From assembly GCA_947305705.1 (NCBI GenBank), contig CAMZEB010000001.1, forward strand, positions 124,001 through 188,000: 64,000 nucleotides of DNA. Direction: 5' to 3'. Below the pieces are notes generated by a model. That model had not been told where the DNA came from. It was given only the letters and a program-made list of their open reading frames with translations, and made no database searches. Source of the stretch: an uncultured Candidatus Saccharibacteria bacterium (GTDB lineage Bacteria > Patescibacteriota > Saccharimonadia > Saccharimonadales > Saccharimonadaceae). The translations under genes and the position numbers were made by a program. Below are positions 1-9,931 of this stretch, one piece after another (position 1 is the first letter of the stretch; each line of letters opens with the position of its first letter).

Positions 1-2024
1 CCTGTAATTTCGAAATATATCGTGAATTCTTTGTTCGCATCAGCGCCTGCACCGCGGAGAATTTTTGTGATTTGCACACCGCCATCGGAAGCCAAGGTGT
101 CCGTCATCGTGATTTCACGAGTCCCGGTTTTTGCTGATGATGGATTAGCCGATGCGATAGTATTATCGTTGCTACCGCTGCCGCTCACGGTAAAGGTAAT
201 GTTGCTAGTAATCGCATAATTGGTCGGAGGGATTGTTTCTTTTAGAGTATATGTACCAGATGGCAATGCATAGATGGTCGCGCATTGGTTCGTAGATGTC
301 CATTCGAGCATAGTATTACTTGAGCTAGTATTAGTAATTGCAGACGCAATGTTGCTATCTTGACTAAAGTTAATCGCAGTCGATCCATTTACGCCGGTTA
401 GCTGAAGCTTTGCACCAGTGAGTAGAGTTCCGCTCGAGTTTTTCTTACAAATCGTGTATGGTATTGGCTGCGCATTTACAGTAATACTATGGTCGTCAAC
501 AACCTCACTAAAGGTATAAGTATATTTTCTCTTGCCAGACGATCGCGACACATAGGTAAGAACAGAAGGAGCGCCACTACTGGCTGAACTATTAACATTA
601 TCAATTGTGACTTTATTAATGTAGTACCCTTCGTCAACTTCAATAGTGATAGTTTTGTCCTCACGCCAGAGAACATCATTATCCGTAGAAGTAATTGTTA
701 GATGGCTGCCATTCGTCCCTTTTGCTGTTTCGACTTTTTTCGTGCCAATAAAGCCTAATTTCGTACCGCAGTTTGAGCCACTCCAGTGGTATTTGAAGCC
801 TCTCGCATCAACAAGTGCGAGAAATCTCGACGTGTCTTGCGATGGCTGATTATCATCACCAGTGTATCTAGTACCGGATATCCTTAATTGATCATTGCTC
901 ATTTTGGAAAAATAGAGATAAGTGCCATCTTCGTCAGTCGTCGAAGTAGTACTTCTATCGTCAGGATTATAAGTGTAGATTTTATTATCTTTCAAACCAC
1001 TAAGAATAGTGATGGATTCTGCATAATCATTAGGGGTGCTGCCTTGTGCCAAATATCTCGAGCCAATATTGCCGTCACGATTCGGGTTTAATGTAATAGT
1101 ACAGGATTGCCATGGCGTCGAAGTGGTACAGTCTGTTGCTTGCGGGTATGCACCGTTTGGCGCGGTGCCATTCAACCAATATGATATTCCACCATTATTT
1201 ACGGCGTAATATGTGCTGTCAGTAACATCCAAATCCTCAAAGCTCATTGCCATGGCGCTTTTATCTGCATCTATCAATGTAGAGGTACCAGTTTTATAGA
1301 GCTTAATAGTTACATCATATTCTATGCCATCATAATAACCATTTATAGCGGAATTGTGATAGTAAGTCCCCTCATCGGTGAGCTCGCTAAGCGGATGCTC
1401 CTGAAGCGCAGCGAGAGAATAATGCCAATTGTACCCAAATATGGCGAATTCGTGATAACGGCGTCCACTGGAGTAATATGTAACATTATCGATAGTCATT
1501 TCGACATCATATTTATTGTTGTCTTGATCTTTTGCGGCTTCCGGCCATTTAATTGTAGCGGTGCCAATATTATTCTTTTTTCCGATGGAAGATGCGCCAG
1601 TCATGCCATTGACGGCATTTTTACTAATCACAATGTATTTTCCGCTGCGACTGGATATTTCAAACGTTGCTTTAGAGCTACGCTCATTCTCATATGTGCC
1701 ATTTTGCATTTCGGCGTAAGTGTATTTTTTCGCATCAACCGTAGTCAAATTTCCAGTCGTCGAAAAGACAGCAGTGGATGAATTAGTAGTTATTTTGGTA
1801 GTATCAACGAAAACTTTATTTTCACCTAAGCCGGTCGAGGCGTCCCGCCACCCGTCAGTAATAACAGTCACACCACCGATCTTGCTTTTGACTGCAAAAA
1901 CGTCATTATTAAAGACAAACAAAAAGGCGGCAATAACTGTCGCTAAATAAAGCATCCCTTTCCAGATTTTTTTGTCTGTGTTTTTGAACATTTTTTGTTT
2001 TGCAAAATACTGCAAAAACAGCAT
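1..2024 (-). CDS. Secreted SpaA-like surface protein, C-terminus outside window
   Basis: The minus frame stays open from 2024 to the left edge (about 674 codons), so the gene is incomplete. The N-terminus has a basic stretch, a hydrophobic segment near residues 24-38 and a signal-peptidase-like site after VFA. The rest is a Ser/Thr/Asn/Tyr-rich extracellular protein. Around residues 515-600 there is a prealbumin/SpaA-like fold (ICKKNSSGTLLTGAKLQLTG, then LKETIPPTNYAI), as in pilin-type surface proteins of Gram-positives. I prefer the ATG at 2024, with an AGGGTC upstream, over the in-frame ATG at 1991, which has no SD. The ligand or partner cannot be told from sequence. Confidence 0.75.
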   Translation of the reverse strand, partial: MLFLQYFAKQKMFKNTDKKIWKGMLYLATVIAAFLFVFNNDVFAVKSKIGGVTVITDGWRDASTGLGENKVFVDTTKITTNSSTAVFSTTGNLTTVDAKKYTYAEMQNGTYENERSSKATFEISSRSGKYIVISKNAVNGMTGASSIGKKNNIGTATIKWPEAAKDQDNNKYDVEMTIDNVTYYSSGRRYHEFAIFGYNWHYSLAALQEHPLSELTDEGTYYHNSAINGYYDGIEYDVTIKLYKTGTSTLIDADKSAMAMSFEDLDVTDSTYYAVNNGGISYWLNGTAPNGAYPQATDCTTSTPWQSCTITLNPNRDGNIGSRYLAQGSTPNDYAESITILSGLKDNKIYTYNPDDRSTTSTTDEDGTYLYFSKMSNDQLRISGTRYTGDDNQPSQDTSRFLALVDARGFKYHWSGSNCGTKLGFIGTKKVETAKGTNGSHLTITSTDNDVLWREDKTITIEVDEGYYINKVTIDNVNSSASSGAPSVLTYVSRSSGKRKYTYTFSEVVDDHSITVNAQPIPYTICKKNSSGTLLTGAKLQLTGVNGSTAINFSQDSNIASAITNTSSSNTMLEWTSTNQCATIYALPSGTYTLKETIPPTNYAITSNITFTVSGSGSNDNTIASANPSSAKTGTREITMTDTLASDGGVQITKILRGAGADANKEFTIYFEIT

Positions 2025-2136
2025 TTTGATTTTTGACCCTGTTGTTTTGTTTAATGGTTTTTATTTTCCACAGACCACTTATGCTTATTTTATATTGCTT
2101 TGAGACAAATGTCAAGCGTTATTATATAATATAGAA

Positions 2137-3153
2137 ATGAAGATTCGTGAAAATATTGCTATTTCTACTATTACTACGATGAGGCTTGGCGGAAAAGCTA
2201 GCTATGTTATAGACATTGAAGCCGAGGAAGACGTACGCGAGGCGTATGATTTCGCCGAAAAACACGGATTACCTGTTTATGTTCTTGGGTGTGGGAGTAA
2301 TATTATTGGGCGCGATGGCGGTTTTGATGGCGTTATTTTGGTAAACAAAATTCATGGGATTGGCATCGAAAAGAATGAGGAAGATGGATGGATTGAGCTC
2401 TATGCTTACAGCGGTGAATTGCTCGATGATTTGGTGCGCTATTCTACAAAATTAGGATTCTCTGGAATCGAGGCATTGAGTGCAGTGCCTGGAACAGTCG
2501 GAGCGGCGCCCGTACAGAACGTCGGAGCTTACGGCCAAGATATCTCGCAAAGCATTGTTTCAGTTCGCACCTACGATAAAGTCGAAAAAGAATTCGTGAC
2601 TATCACAAAAGAAGATATGGAATTAAGCTATCGCCACAGTATTTTTAACAGCGGCGATAAAGTTGGACGATATTTTATCACAAAGGTTATCGTAAGATTG
2701 AAACGCGGGAATCTGGAGCCGCCATTTTATAACAGTTTGCAAAAATATATCGAAGAAAATGGTATTAAAGAGTTCTCGCCAGAGACGATTCGTAAGGCCG
2801 TGCGAGCGATTCGTGAGGCAAAATTGCCAGATCCTGAAGAAATTGCTAGCAGCGGGAGCTTCTTCAAGAACGTTTATTTACACACTGACGAAGAGTTAGC
2901 AAAGGCCGAAAAGATGGGAATTCCAGTCTGGGACGGAGGCAAAATTCCGTCTGGGTGGCTAATTGAGAACGCAGGGCTAAAGGGCAAGATTATGCACGGA
3001 ATGAGAGTTTCTGACAAAGCTTCTCTAGTGCTAATTAATGAGTCGGCGAAGAGTTATGCGGATTTAGCGGCAGCGCGCGAAGAAATAATTGAGTGCGTGC
3101 GTAAAAAATTCGGTTATACGCTTGAACAAGAACCGATGGAGCTCGGTAAATGA
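2137..3153 (+). CDS. murB: UDP-N-acetylenolpyruvoylglucosamine reductase MurB
   Basis: Flavoprotein that reduces UDP-GlcNAc-enolpyruvate to UDP-MurNAc in cytosolic peptidoglycan precursor synthesis. The 338-aa length is normal. Visible are the FAD-binding stretches GCGSNIIGRDGGFDG and GIEALSAVPGTVGAAPVQNVGAYG, the catalytic SGSFFKN serine region and a C-terminal EPMEL glutamate. TATAAT at 2125-2130 lies exactly 6 nt before the ATG, so the mRNA is probably leaderless. Its TGA stop overlaps the folD ATG (ATGA), which implies translational coupling. Confidence 0.95.
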   Translation: MKIRENIAISTITTMRLGGKASYVIDIEAEEDVREAYDFAEKHGLPVYVLGCGSNIIGRDGGFDGVILVNKIHGIGIEKNEEDGWIELYAYSGELLDDLVRYSTKLGFSGIEALSAVPGTVGAAPVQNVGAYGQDISQSIVSVRTYDKVEKEFVTITKEDMELSYRHSIFNSGDKVGRYFITKVIVRLKRGNLEPPFYNSLQKYIEENGIKEFSPETIRKAVRAIREAKLPDPEEIASSGSFFKNVYLHTDEELAKAEKMGIPVWDGGKIPSGWLIENAGLKGKIMHGMRVSDKASLVLINESAKSYADLAAAREEIIECVRKKFGYTLEQEPMELGK

Positions 3154-3926
3154 GATTATTAAACGGCAGCGAATTGGCCGGCTATATAAAAGAGCGCCAA
3201 GCTCACCAGGTGAGACAATTGCGTGCTGTCAAAAAATTTCCGAAACTCGTGATTTTTTATGATAATGACAGTCCAGTTATCGCGAAATATATGTCACTCA
3301 AAGAGCAGTATGGGGCAGATATTCGTATCGACGTTGAGAAGCGTTTCTTGACGGCCGAGACGGCCGCTGCGATGGTTCGCTCTGCCGCTGAGGATGCGAG
3401 CGTGTCAGGGATTATTATTCAGCTTCCGCTCACAAATTGCGATGAGTCAATTTTGGAGTTAATTCCAAATGACAAGGACGTTGACGGTCTGCGTGGGGAG
3501 CGCGACACGGCGACGGCGATGGCGATTCACTGGCTTTTGACTGGATACGGGATCGAGCTTCCCTCTTTGAAACTTGCAGTGGTTGGACGAGGTAAACTTG
3601 TCGGCGCGCCACTCTTGAAGATGTGGAAAGATAGCGGATACGATGTAACGATGTTCCATCGCGGCGACGATTTGACGCGTTTGTGCGATTTTGACGTAGT
3701 CGTAACGGCGACAGGGCAACCAGGATTGATTACTTCTGAGATGCTAAAGCAAGGTGCTGTCGTAGTAGACGCTGGCACAGCAAGCGAAAAAGGCGTCATC
3801 CTCGGCGATGTAGCCGAAGATGTGCGCACCGAACGCGACGATTTGACGATAACGCCAAAGATTGGCGGAGTAGGACCATTAACAGTCGCAATGCTATTCG
3901 AAAACGTGATTCGAGCAACAAAATAA
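3150..3926 (+). CDS. folD: Methylenetetrahydrofolate dehydrogenase/cyclohydrolase FolD
   Basis: Bifunctional one-carbon enzyme interconverting 5,10-methylene-, methenyl- and 10-formyl-THF with NADP. At 258 aa it is slightly shorter than usual. The catalytic YxxxK appears as KYMSLKEQYG, followed by IIIQLPL, the NADP-binding VVGRGKLVGAPL and the C-terminal KIGGVGPLT signature. The start overlaps the murB stop and has GGAG about 8 nt upstream, inside murB. A folate gene next to a cell-wall gene is not a functional link I can argue for. It is simply a two-gene operon. Confidence 0.93.
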   Translation: MRLLNGSELAGYIKERQAHQVRQLRAVKKFPKLVIFYDNDSPVIAKYMSLKEQYGADIRIDVEKRFLTAETAAAMVRSAAEDASVSGIIIQLPLTNCDESILELIPNDKDVDGLRGERDTATAMAIHWLLTGYGIELPSLKLAVVGRGKLVGAPLLKMWKDSGYDVTMFHRGDDLTRLCDFDVVVTATGQPGLITSEMLKQGAVVVDAGTASEKGVILGDVAEDVRTERDDLTITPKIGGVGPLTVAMLFENVIRATK

Positions 3927-3950
3927 CCCCGCTAATTTAGCGGGGTTATT
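3922..3950. terminator. Bidirectional terminator between folD and the VirB6-like gene
   Basis: A hairpin with arms AATAACCCCGC/GCGGGGTTATT around a 7-nt loop. U-rich tracts on both sides let it end folD on the plus strand and the converging minus-strand gene. Confidence 0.85.
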
Positions 3951-3951
3951 T

Positions 3952-6900
3952 TTATTGTTTTTTGATGTAGCCGGCCGCTTTTATAGCCCCGTCGAGCGTA
4001 GCAGTCGGTGTTTCAGCGATATACTGTTTTAGAACTCTAGCTTGATAGTCTGCGTCGCTCTCGCCAGCATGCTGCGGCACCCTACTATAATATGCATCCC
4101 GCTCAGCAGAAGATATTTTATCCCAGCTTTTCACGCTATTATTAACGTGCTCCTGCTCTGTTGCGGTTGCTCTAGACCAATCGCTCATGTTTTTCTGCGA
4201 TTCATTTTGGCTTGCGCGGATAGTTGCACCATCTTCGCTATTCAAAGCTTCACGCTGAGCGGAAGTGACATTATTAATCATAGAACGACCAGCATCGAAA
4301 TTGGCTTGAGTCTTTGCGACATCAAGTCTACCATCATCGCCATAGACCTTACCACCACCGACTGCTTGTGCAAGTTTTTCGTCCACTTTTGCGTACTGTT
4401 CAGCCGACATGCCAGAGAATACATCTTCCTTTGCTTTGTTAGACATATTACCCCATAATCTATCGACTTGCTCTTGTTGTTTCGTATCGAGGTTGCCAAT
4501 AGCATTGCGCATCTGTTCAGCTCCAAAACTCATACGCATCGGCGCCTCTGGGCCTTGTACGCCTTCTGGTAATTTATATGTTGCGTTTGCCATATATTTA
4601 AGAGTAGAGTCGTCTTGTGATGAAATGATGTTTTTGCCCGCTCTTTCTACGTCCGCAGCAAAACCGCCATTTGCCCCATCTTTTATATAAGTCTCAAGAT
4701 CGGTGTTTCTACCTTTAGACAAACTCTTGCCGTAAAGCCCCGCTACAACGTTTGAGTTTTTGAGTCCAGCAAGCTGGTTGCCTAATGCCATTCTTTGAGT
4801 TGAACCCATATTGTTAATAAATTGGCTATTCATCCCTTGAAGCATTTCATTTAAGACATCATGCTGGTTCGCATCTGATAGTTTCTGGATAGCCGCAGAA
4901 GCGAGATTGCTATCATATTTACCGCTACTAACCATCTTGTCAAATGTCTCACGTATTCCACCGGGCGACATATTCTGAAAGCTCAATGCATAGGCTTTCT
5001 GCATCTCAGTATCATGCGCATTCGCCATCCCGACTGCGTTCATATATCTTCGCCGTTCAGTACTACTCAAATCTCCCAAGTTTTGTCCTTTTTTGGACAT
5101 GCGTCTATTCATTCGTTCCATCGTAGCGTTTGCGCGTCTATTATTGAATTCGCCTTGACGAGCCATTGCGCGTTGTTCGCCTTGTTGTCTCAAATATCTC
5201 ATTCCGCGTGTTTCGGCCGCACGGTTCTTTGCAAAGTGGCTAAAACGATTCGAGAGAGCATTAGCCATTACGCCAATTGCACCCATGGATTTCTTTATAG
5301 TGCCTGGGATAAGGAAGATAGGCGCAATGCACATAACGGCAGCAGATAACGCAAGTGGGAACGACAAATTAGTTCCGCCATTTGCCGTTGCTAGCATTAT
5401 GCGAGAAACAGCTTGTCCGCCATAGACCATCAAGCTACAAACAGGATAGGCAATAAGCATCGCTTTGAAGGCAGTGTACCATTTCTTATATAATTCTTTC
5501 GTATTAGGGAGCATGTATGCAACGAAAGCTAATGGCGAAATTGCAACTAATACGACCGCCATAGCCTTACGAAGGGCGAGAATCGCAAAGAGTGATAAAA
5601 CTGCAATTAAGATGCCGATAGCCGCTAAAACTATTGGCACTAGAATCCCCCAACCCTGCGAGATAATCGCTGGAGCCATCAGCGCAGCAACGAGGGCAAG
5701 GATAATAACGTTCGCACCTATACTCTTCGCGGTTCTTCCTCCGGCGCTTATGCTGATGCTGTTAGGATCTACATTGCCAATCCCGTCAAATAGACTCTTT
5801 ATAGCTGCCCCAAAAATATTTGCAACATCTACTGCAACTCTACATATGATATATGAAAGATTAATCAAAATTGCGCAGACTATCAGTTTAGGCAAAATTT
5901 TCTTTATACCGTAGTTATCTATCCCATACCCAGTTAATTGCGATAGTATAACGACAAGGAATGCCGCTGCGAATAGAATGTTTGCTATAACTTGGAATTG
6001 TGTCCAAGCTTCATATGTTGCATCGTGCTCAAATAATGTAGCGTCAAGCACTAGGAACGGCTCAATAAAATCTTCGTATATTTTTGGGATAGCGTCTCTG
6101 GCGCCATCAATGATTGGGCAAACAATCCAGCCTAATGATCCGGCTCCTGAGTAACAGTCGGGCTCGACTGTCACGCCATCGTCCGGCGTATAGTCTGTAC
6201 TTGGGTCGTTAATATATTTATGATCAGCAGTTTCTATACTCGACTCTTCTACTTTTGACACATCGATAGGATAGGCGCACGTTGCATCACTGCCGGAAGC
6301 GCATGCCTTATTCATCAAGCCGATAATATCATAGAGCGTCGCCTTTCCTATTTCGTCACCATAGAGTTTCATAGACCAGCTACTGGCGTAGGAGGTGGCA
6401 GATTGACCAATCACTAGATAATACGTCGACAGTATGCTCTTCATTAAACTGGAATCTTCCCAATAGTAATAGTTTTTGAATTCGCCATTTTCAACGACTT
6501 TCACTGAACTATATTTGTCGCGATCTGCGATTCCTTCCATTACTGCTTCAGGTTTTAATTTGCCAGATAATGCCGAAGAGATATAGCTCTGATACATCGA
6601 GAATCCCTCTTCAGAAGTCAACTTATAATTTGTATCACCAAAGTAATTTTTTAGAGACGTAGTGCTATTGTTGCCTTTTTTAAAATCGTTTTTTACTGTC
6701 TTATCTACCTTCTCACCAGGCAACCCATTTACGTTCCATTGATTACCATTATCTTCAATTGATAGACTATGCGTGCTACTACTGTAGTCAAAACTACTAT
6801 TTATAGCATTCATTACATTACTAATGGTCCAATCATCAATTTCGATCAAAATGTCAATCTGCTCAATATCCTTGTCTCTATCAAATCTATATCTAGGATC

Positions 6901-7929
6901 GTCTCCTTCGCACACATTTTTTGTTGTATCAAAATATCTGTATCCACTGCCAGAATTATTCCCCCATTTTTTTGCCGCCTCAGTGACTATATCTTTGTAG
7001 TCTTTATATCTTTGAGCAAATTCACTCCCTTTTTTAGCGATATATATTACTGGCGTTCTGATTTCGCTCTTTCTATTTCCATAGCAGGCATCAGAATTCT
7101 GCATGTTATCATATGAGCCGTAGGCACCTGAAGTCACATACGGAGTCTCGTAGCCAAAAATATACCCTTTTGGTTCAATTCTTAACACATCTTGTAATGT
7201 TATTTCTGGCGGAGTTGATCCGAAGTATGGAAAAGGAATATCTTTCCACCCTTCCCCGTCATGATCAATATCAGTCTCTAAATATATATTGTAACGATAT
7301 TTGGCCTTGAATTGTGTTTGCGATTTATTATAATAGCTAAAATCAATATAATTTTCACTGTCTCCTATTTCGGAATACTCGTCGCCATAACCTTTTGCGC
7401 CAGGCTCCACAAGGTTTATCCCATTGCCATCTTTTCTAGAACAGATTGTCGGCGTCTTATAGCGTGCATAAGAAGATGTGCTTGTAAACTCATAGTATAA
7501 ACATTCATTATAAGGCGAGCTCGCATCTGCTTCGTAGCCTAATTTGACTAGTGCATCCCTGAAATTATTCAGGCCGGTTGGGTCATAACCATATCTTTCA
7601 ACGCCCATAATAGATGGTTCTGATAGAAGTTTGGCACATGTCCTCTCAGAATAATCCCATCTGCCCGGAACATAATGCGATGTAAAGGTGTCTTTAACTA
7701 TATCTTCCACGCCCCATCCCCATTTTCTGCTTGGATCGATTTTTATACTGTCATTAAATGAAAAGAAACAATTTTTTAGACTAATCATCTGAATCTTACG
7801 TCCATATGCCGTAAGGTTTTGCTCATCTGCATTAACGGTAGTCGAAGAGCTAATTATACTAAACATGGCAATGAAGCCAATGAGGATAATTAATACTATA
7901 TTGCGAAAAATTTTTATTTTACTCTTCAT
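3952..7929 (-). CDS. VirB6/TrbL-like polytopic membrane protein with large N- and C-terminal domains
   Basis: 1325 aa in three parts. First comes a signal-peptide-like segment (residues about 10-34) with about 600 residues of predicted extracytoplasmic sequence. Then a cluster of hydrophobic helices at about 645-880 resembles VirB6/TrbL-type channel subunits of type IV secretion in layout (LIVCAILINLSYIICRVAVD, then Ala/Ile-rich helices). Last is a hydrophilic, Ala/Gln/Met/Arg-rich helical tail at about 885-1325. It overlaps the upstream gene by 11 bp and is probably co-translated with it. The family call is by layout only. No ATPase or coupling protein lies nearby in the window. The soluble tail could be a cytosolic scaffold. 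Confidence 0.55.
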   Translation of the reverse strand: MKSKIKIFRNIVLIILIGFIAMFSIISSSTTVNADEQNLTAYGRKIQMISLKNCFFSFNDSIKIDPSRKWGWGVEDIVKDTFTSHYVPGRWDYSERTCAKLLSEPSIMGVERYGYDPTGLNNFRDALVKLGYEADASSPYNECLYYEFTSTSSYARYKTPTICSRKDGNGINLVEPGAKGYGDEYSEIGDSENYIDFSYYNKSQTQFKAKYRYNIYLETDIDHDGEGWKDIPFPYFGSTPPEITLQDVLRIEPKGYIFGYETPYVTSGAYGSYDNMQNSDACYGNRKSEIRTPVIYIAKKGSEFAQRYKDYKDIVTEAAKKWGNNSGSGYRYFDTTKNVCEGDDPRYRFDRDKDIEQIDILIEIDDWTISNVMNAINSSFDYSSSTHSLSIEDNGNQWNVNGLPGEKVDKTVKNDFKKGNNSTTSLKNYFGDTNYKLTSEEGFSMYQSYISSALSGKLKPEAVMEGIADRDKYSSVKVVENGEFKNYYYWEDSSLMKSILSTYYLVIGQSATSYASSWSMKLYGDEIGKATLYDIIGLMNKACASGSDATCAYPIDVSKVEESSIETADHKYINDPSTDYTPDDGVTVEPDCYSGAGSLGWIVCPIIDGARDAIPKIYEDFIEPFLVLDATLFEHDATYEAWTQFQVIANILFAAAFLVVILSQLTGYGIDNYGIKKILPKLIVCAILINLSYIICRVAVDVANIFGAAIKSLFDGIGNVDPNSISISAGGRTAKSIGANVIILALVAALMAPAIISQGWGILVPIVLAAIGILIAVLSLFAILALRKAMAVVLVAISPLAFVAYMLPNTKELYKKWYTAFKAMLIAYPVCSLMVYGGQAVSRIMLATANGGTNLSFPLALSAAVMCIAPIFLIPGTIKKSMGAIGVMANALSNRFSHFAKNRAAETRGMRYLRQQGEQRAMARQGEFNNRRANATMERMNRRMSKKGQNLGDLSSTERRRYMNAVGMANAHDTEMQKAYALSFQNMSPGGIRETFDKMVSSGKYDSNLASAAIQKLSDANQHDVLNEMLQGMNSQFINNMGSTQRMALGNQLAGLKNSNVVAGLYGKSLSKGRNTDLETYIKDGANGGFAADVERAGKNIISSQDDSTLKYMANATYKLPEGVQGPEAPMRMSFGAEQMRNAIGNLDTKQQEQVDRLWGNMSNKAKEDVFSGMSAEQYAKVDEKLAQAVGGGKVYGDDGRLDVAKTQANFDAGRSMINNVTSAQREALNSEDGATIRASQNESQKNMSDWSRATATEQEHVNNSVKSWDKISSAERDAYYSRVPQHAGESDADYQARVLKQYIAETPTATLDGAIKAAGYIKKQ

Positions 7930-8734
7930 TAGTATTCCCCTTATCGTCTCTATGTATTAGATAATAGACAGATGTCTTTAATCTAGATAACTCGGTATTT
8001 TGATAAACATAATAATCGTTAGCATTGTTTTTAATCAACTGCTCATTCTCTTCGATGGCTGCATTTAATTTTTCTGAAGAATAGCAGCCAAAATCCCCAT
8101 AGCATAATAGGCCATCATCAGTCTCTTCTGTACTTTTACTAAAAACGAAAATATTTAACTCCGCAACGTAATTATCACGAAGATATCCTGCCATTTTTCT
8201 ACCAAAATAGATTGAATTGTTAATCATATTCTCATAGCGACTATTTATAGTCGCTAGCGCCTTTTCTCTTCCCAGGTCGTATATTTCTTTTACATCTATC
8301 TTTTCAATATTCGACAAATCCGCAAGAACGGAGACTGTTTCAAGAATATCTTGATAATCTCGCTCACCGCCATCATACTTGAACTCCTCTGCATCTTTGA
8401 TTTTTTCCAGTACTTCTTTGAGCCTATTGAAATAATCTTTATCAAGTTGTGATGCTTTTTCGTCAATCGCATATTCGTAAGAAGACATAAAATCGGCAGG
8501 TTCTTCGTAGTCTGACGATTCTTTATTATAAAAAACTAGGTTAGCGAACAGTTTGGTGCTCGGTTTCGGCTTAGATGAGTTATCGGATGACCAAATAATA
8601 GCAGCTATTGCAATGACTATAATAATAAGAACTGCCACGATAGCGAATATGATCAAGGGTTTGCGAAATTTGCGCTGCTTAGGCGCAACGTAGTCTTGAG
8701 GTGTGACTATGCTATAATACCCATCCTGATTCAT
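7919..8734 (-). CDS. Single-pass membrane protein of unknown function, VirB6-like operon
   Basis: 271 aa. A short basic cytoplasmic N-terminus is followed by one strongly hydrophobic helix at about 25-49 and an acidic, Lys/Asp/Glu-rich external domain without recognisable motifs. A TAAAAT box 6 nt before the ATG makes it the leaderless first gene of a two-gene unit with the large VirB6-like gene, whose start lies inside its last codons. The topology (one TM plus a soluble outer domain) would suit an accessory subunit, such as a VirB8-like protein, but I see no sequence similarity that proves this. Confidence 0.6.
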   Translation of the reverse strand: MNQDGYYSIVTPQDYVAPKQRKFRKPLIIFAIVAVLIIIVIAIAAIIWSSDNSSKPKPSTKLFANLVFYNKESSDYEEPADFMSSYEYAIDEKASQLDKDYFNRLKEVLEKIKDAEEFKYDGGERDYQDILETVSVLADLSNIEKIDVKEIYDLGREKALATINSRYENMINNSIYFGRKMAGYLRDNYVAELNIFVFSKSTEETDDGLLCYGDFGCYSSEKLNAAIEENEQLIKNNANDYYVYQNTELSRLKTSVYYLIHRDDKGNTNEE

Positions 8735-8758
8735 ACTCTTATTTTACCATAAGCATTA

Positions 8759-9931
8759 TTATTTATCGAGGCCTTTTAGTTTTGCCGTGCGGGTGTTTTC
8801 GGAGATTTCGTCGGCGAAATACTGGGAGAAGCCATGAATGCCGGCCTGCTTTAGAATGTCGGCCGCTAAGTCGTAGCGAGAGCAGTGGTTGCGAGCAAGT
8901 TCATCAAGCGGCGAAGTGGTCGAGCCTTGATCTTCGTAGCCATGAATCGAAATGCGGCGGGCGTCAGTATAGCGAGCAAAAATCGAGCGAATCGTTTCTG
9001 GATAGCCGTGGAAGTTCACAATTATCGGCTTATCTGGAGCAAAAAGGTCGTCAAAATCATCTTGCGACAGTTTGTTATCGGTCGTGCCAATAGCACCAAA
9101 AGACAGTGCCGTAATTCCAATAAAACGAACCTTGAGATTAGGTGCTTTATCTTTTGCGAGCTTAATTCCTTCTAGCGCCTCGTTTGTTGGAATATCACCA
9201 ATCGCTGCGACGGTTACGTTTGGTTCTTCATCGGAAGCGAATTGGAAAATCGAGCAGCCATGACCGTCGCCAAGCTGATAACGAGCATGATTAATGTCTA
9301 TCCAGCGAGGTTGCGGATTCTTATTAAATGTTGTAAGATTTACAACATTCTGTGATTGCGCCATATATTCCCAAGTAGCCGCCGCCGCAACGTCATCGAC
9401 CGGGAAGAAACAGTTCGCAAAATTTGAGGGCTTCGACAAAAGGCTGGAAATGAGCGCAGGATTCTGGTGCGTATAGCCATTATGATCCTGCCTTTGCCAA
9501 CAGGAAGTCGAGAGAATATTTAGTGCCGGAACGGACTGACGCCATTCTATCTCGCTGCTCTGTTTCAAAAACTTTAAGTGCTGGTCTAGCTGTGAAGAAA
9601 TAATCGGCAAAAACGCCTCATAGGAAGTCATGCACCCACGACCGCCACTTAAAATATGTCCCGCCAATACAGCAAAGAGTGTATTCTCGGATAACATCTC
9701 TACGACGCGGCCATTCGGCGATAGGTGCTGATCCCAATCTTTTATCTCGCGCACCCAAGCACGATCCGTGGCATCAAATACGTCCGCGAGACGATTAGAC
9801 GTAGTCTCGTCTGGAGAGAAGAAATAGAAATCTTCATACTGGCGCATTTCTTCGCGGAGACATTCGCCAAAAACTTGCGCACTCGAGCCCTGCTCTGCGC
9901 CTGGATTATCAATTTTCGAAGGCAAATTCAT
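8759..9931 (-). CDS. Phosphoketolase, C-terminal half (separate polypeptide)
   Basis: Corresponds to the C-terminal half of xylulose-5-P/fructose-6-P phosphoketolase, which splits sugar phosphates into acetyl-phosphate plus an aldose phosphate. Conserved pieces include SPDETTSNRL, VVEMLSENTL (TPP-activating glutamate region), RQDHNGYTHQNP and NFHGYPETI. The ATG at 9931 lies inside the end of the N-terminal gene (23-bp overlap, different frame). It has its own AAGGA about 8 nt upstream and a TATAAT a little further up, so I prefer it to the upstream TTG at 9961. Family members are normally one chain of about 790 aa. Here two chains give about 700 aa with a shortened linker. Confidence 0.85.
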   Translation of the reverse strand: MNLPSKIDNPGAEQGSSAQVFGECLREEMRQYEDFYFFSPDETTSNRLADVFDATDRAWVREIKDWDQHLSPNGRVVEMLSENTLFAVLAGHILSGGRGCMTSYEAFLPIISSQLDQHLKFLKQSSEIEWRQSVPALNILSTSCWQRQDHNGYTHQNPALISSLLSKPSNFANCFFPVDDVAAAATWEYMAQSQNVVNLTTFNKNPQPRWIDINHARYQLGDGHGCSIFQFASDEEPNVTVAAIGDIPTNEALEGIKLAKDKAPNLKVRFIGITALSFGAIGTTDNKLSQDDFDDLFAPDKPIIVNFHGYPETIRSIFARYTDARRISIHGYEDQGSTTSPLDELARNHCSRYDLAADILKQAGIHGFSQYFADEISENTRTAKLKGLDK

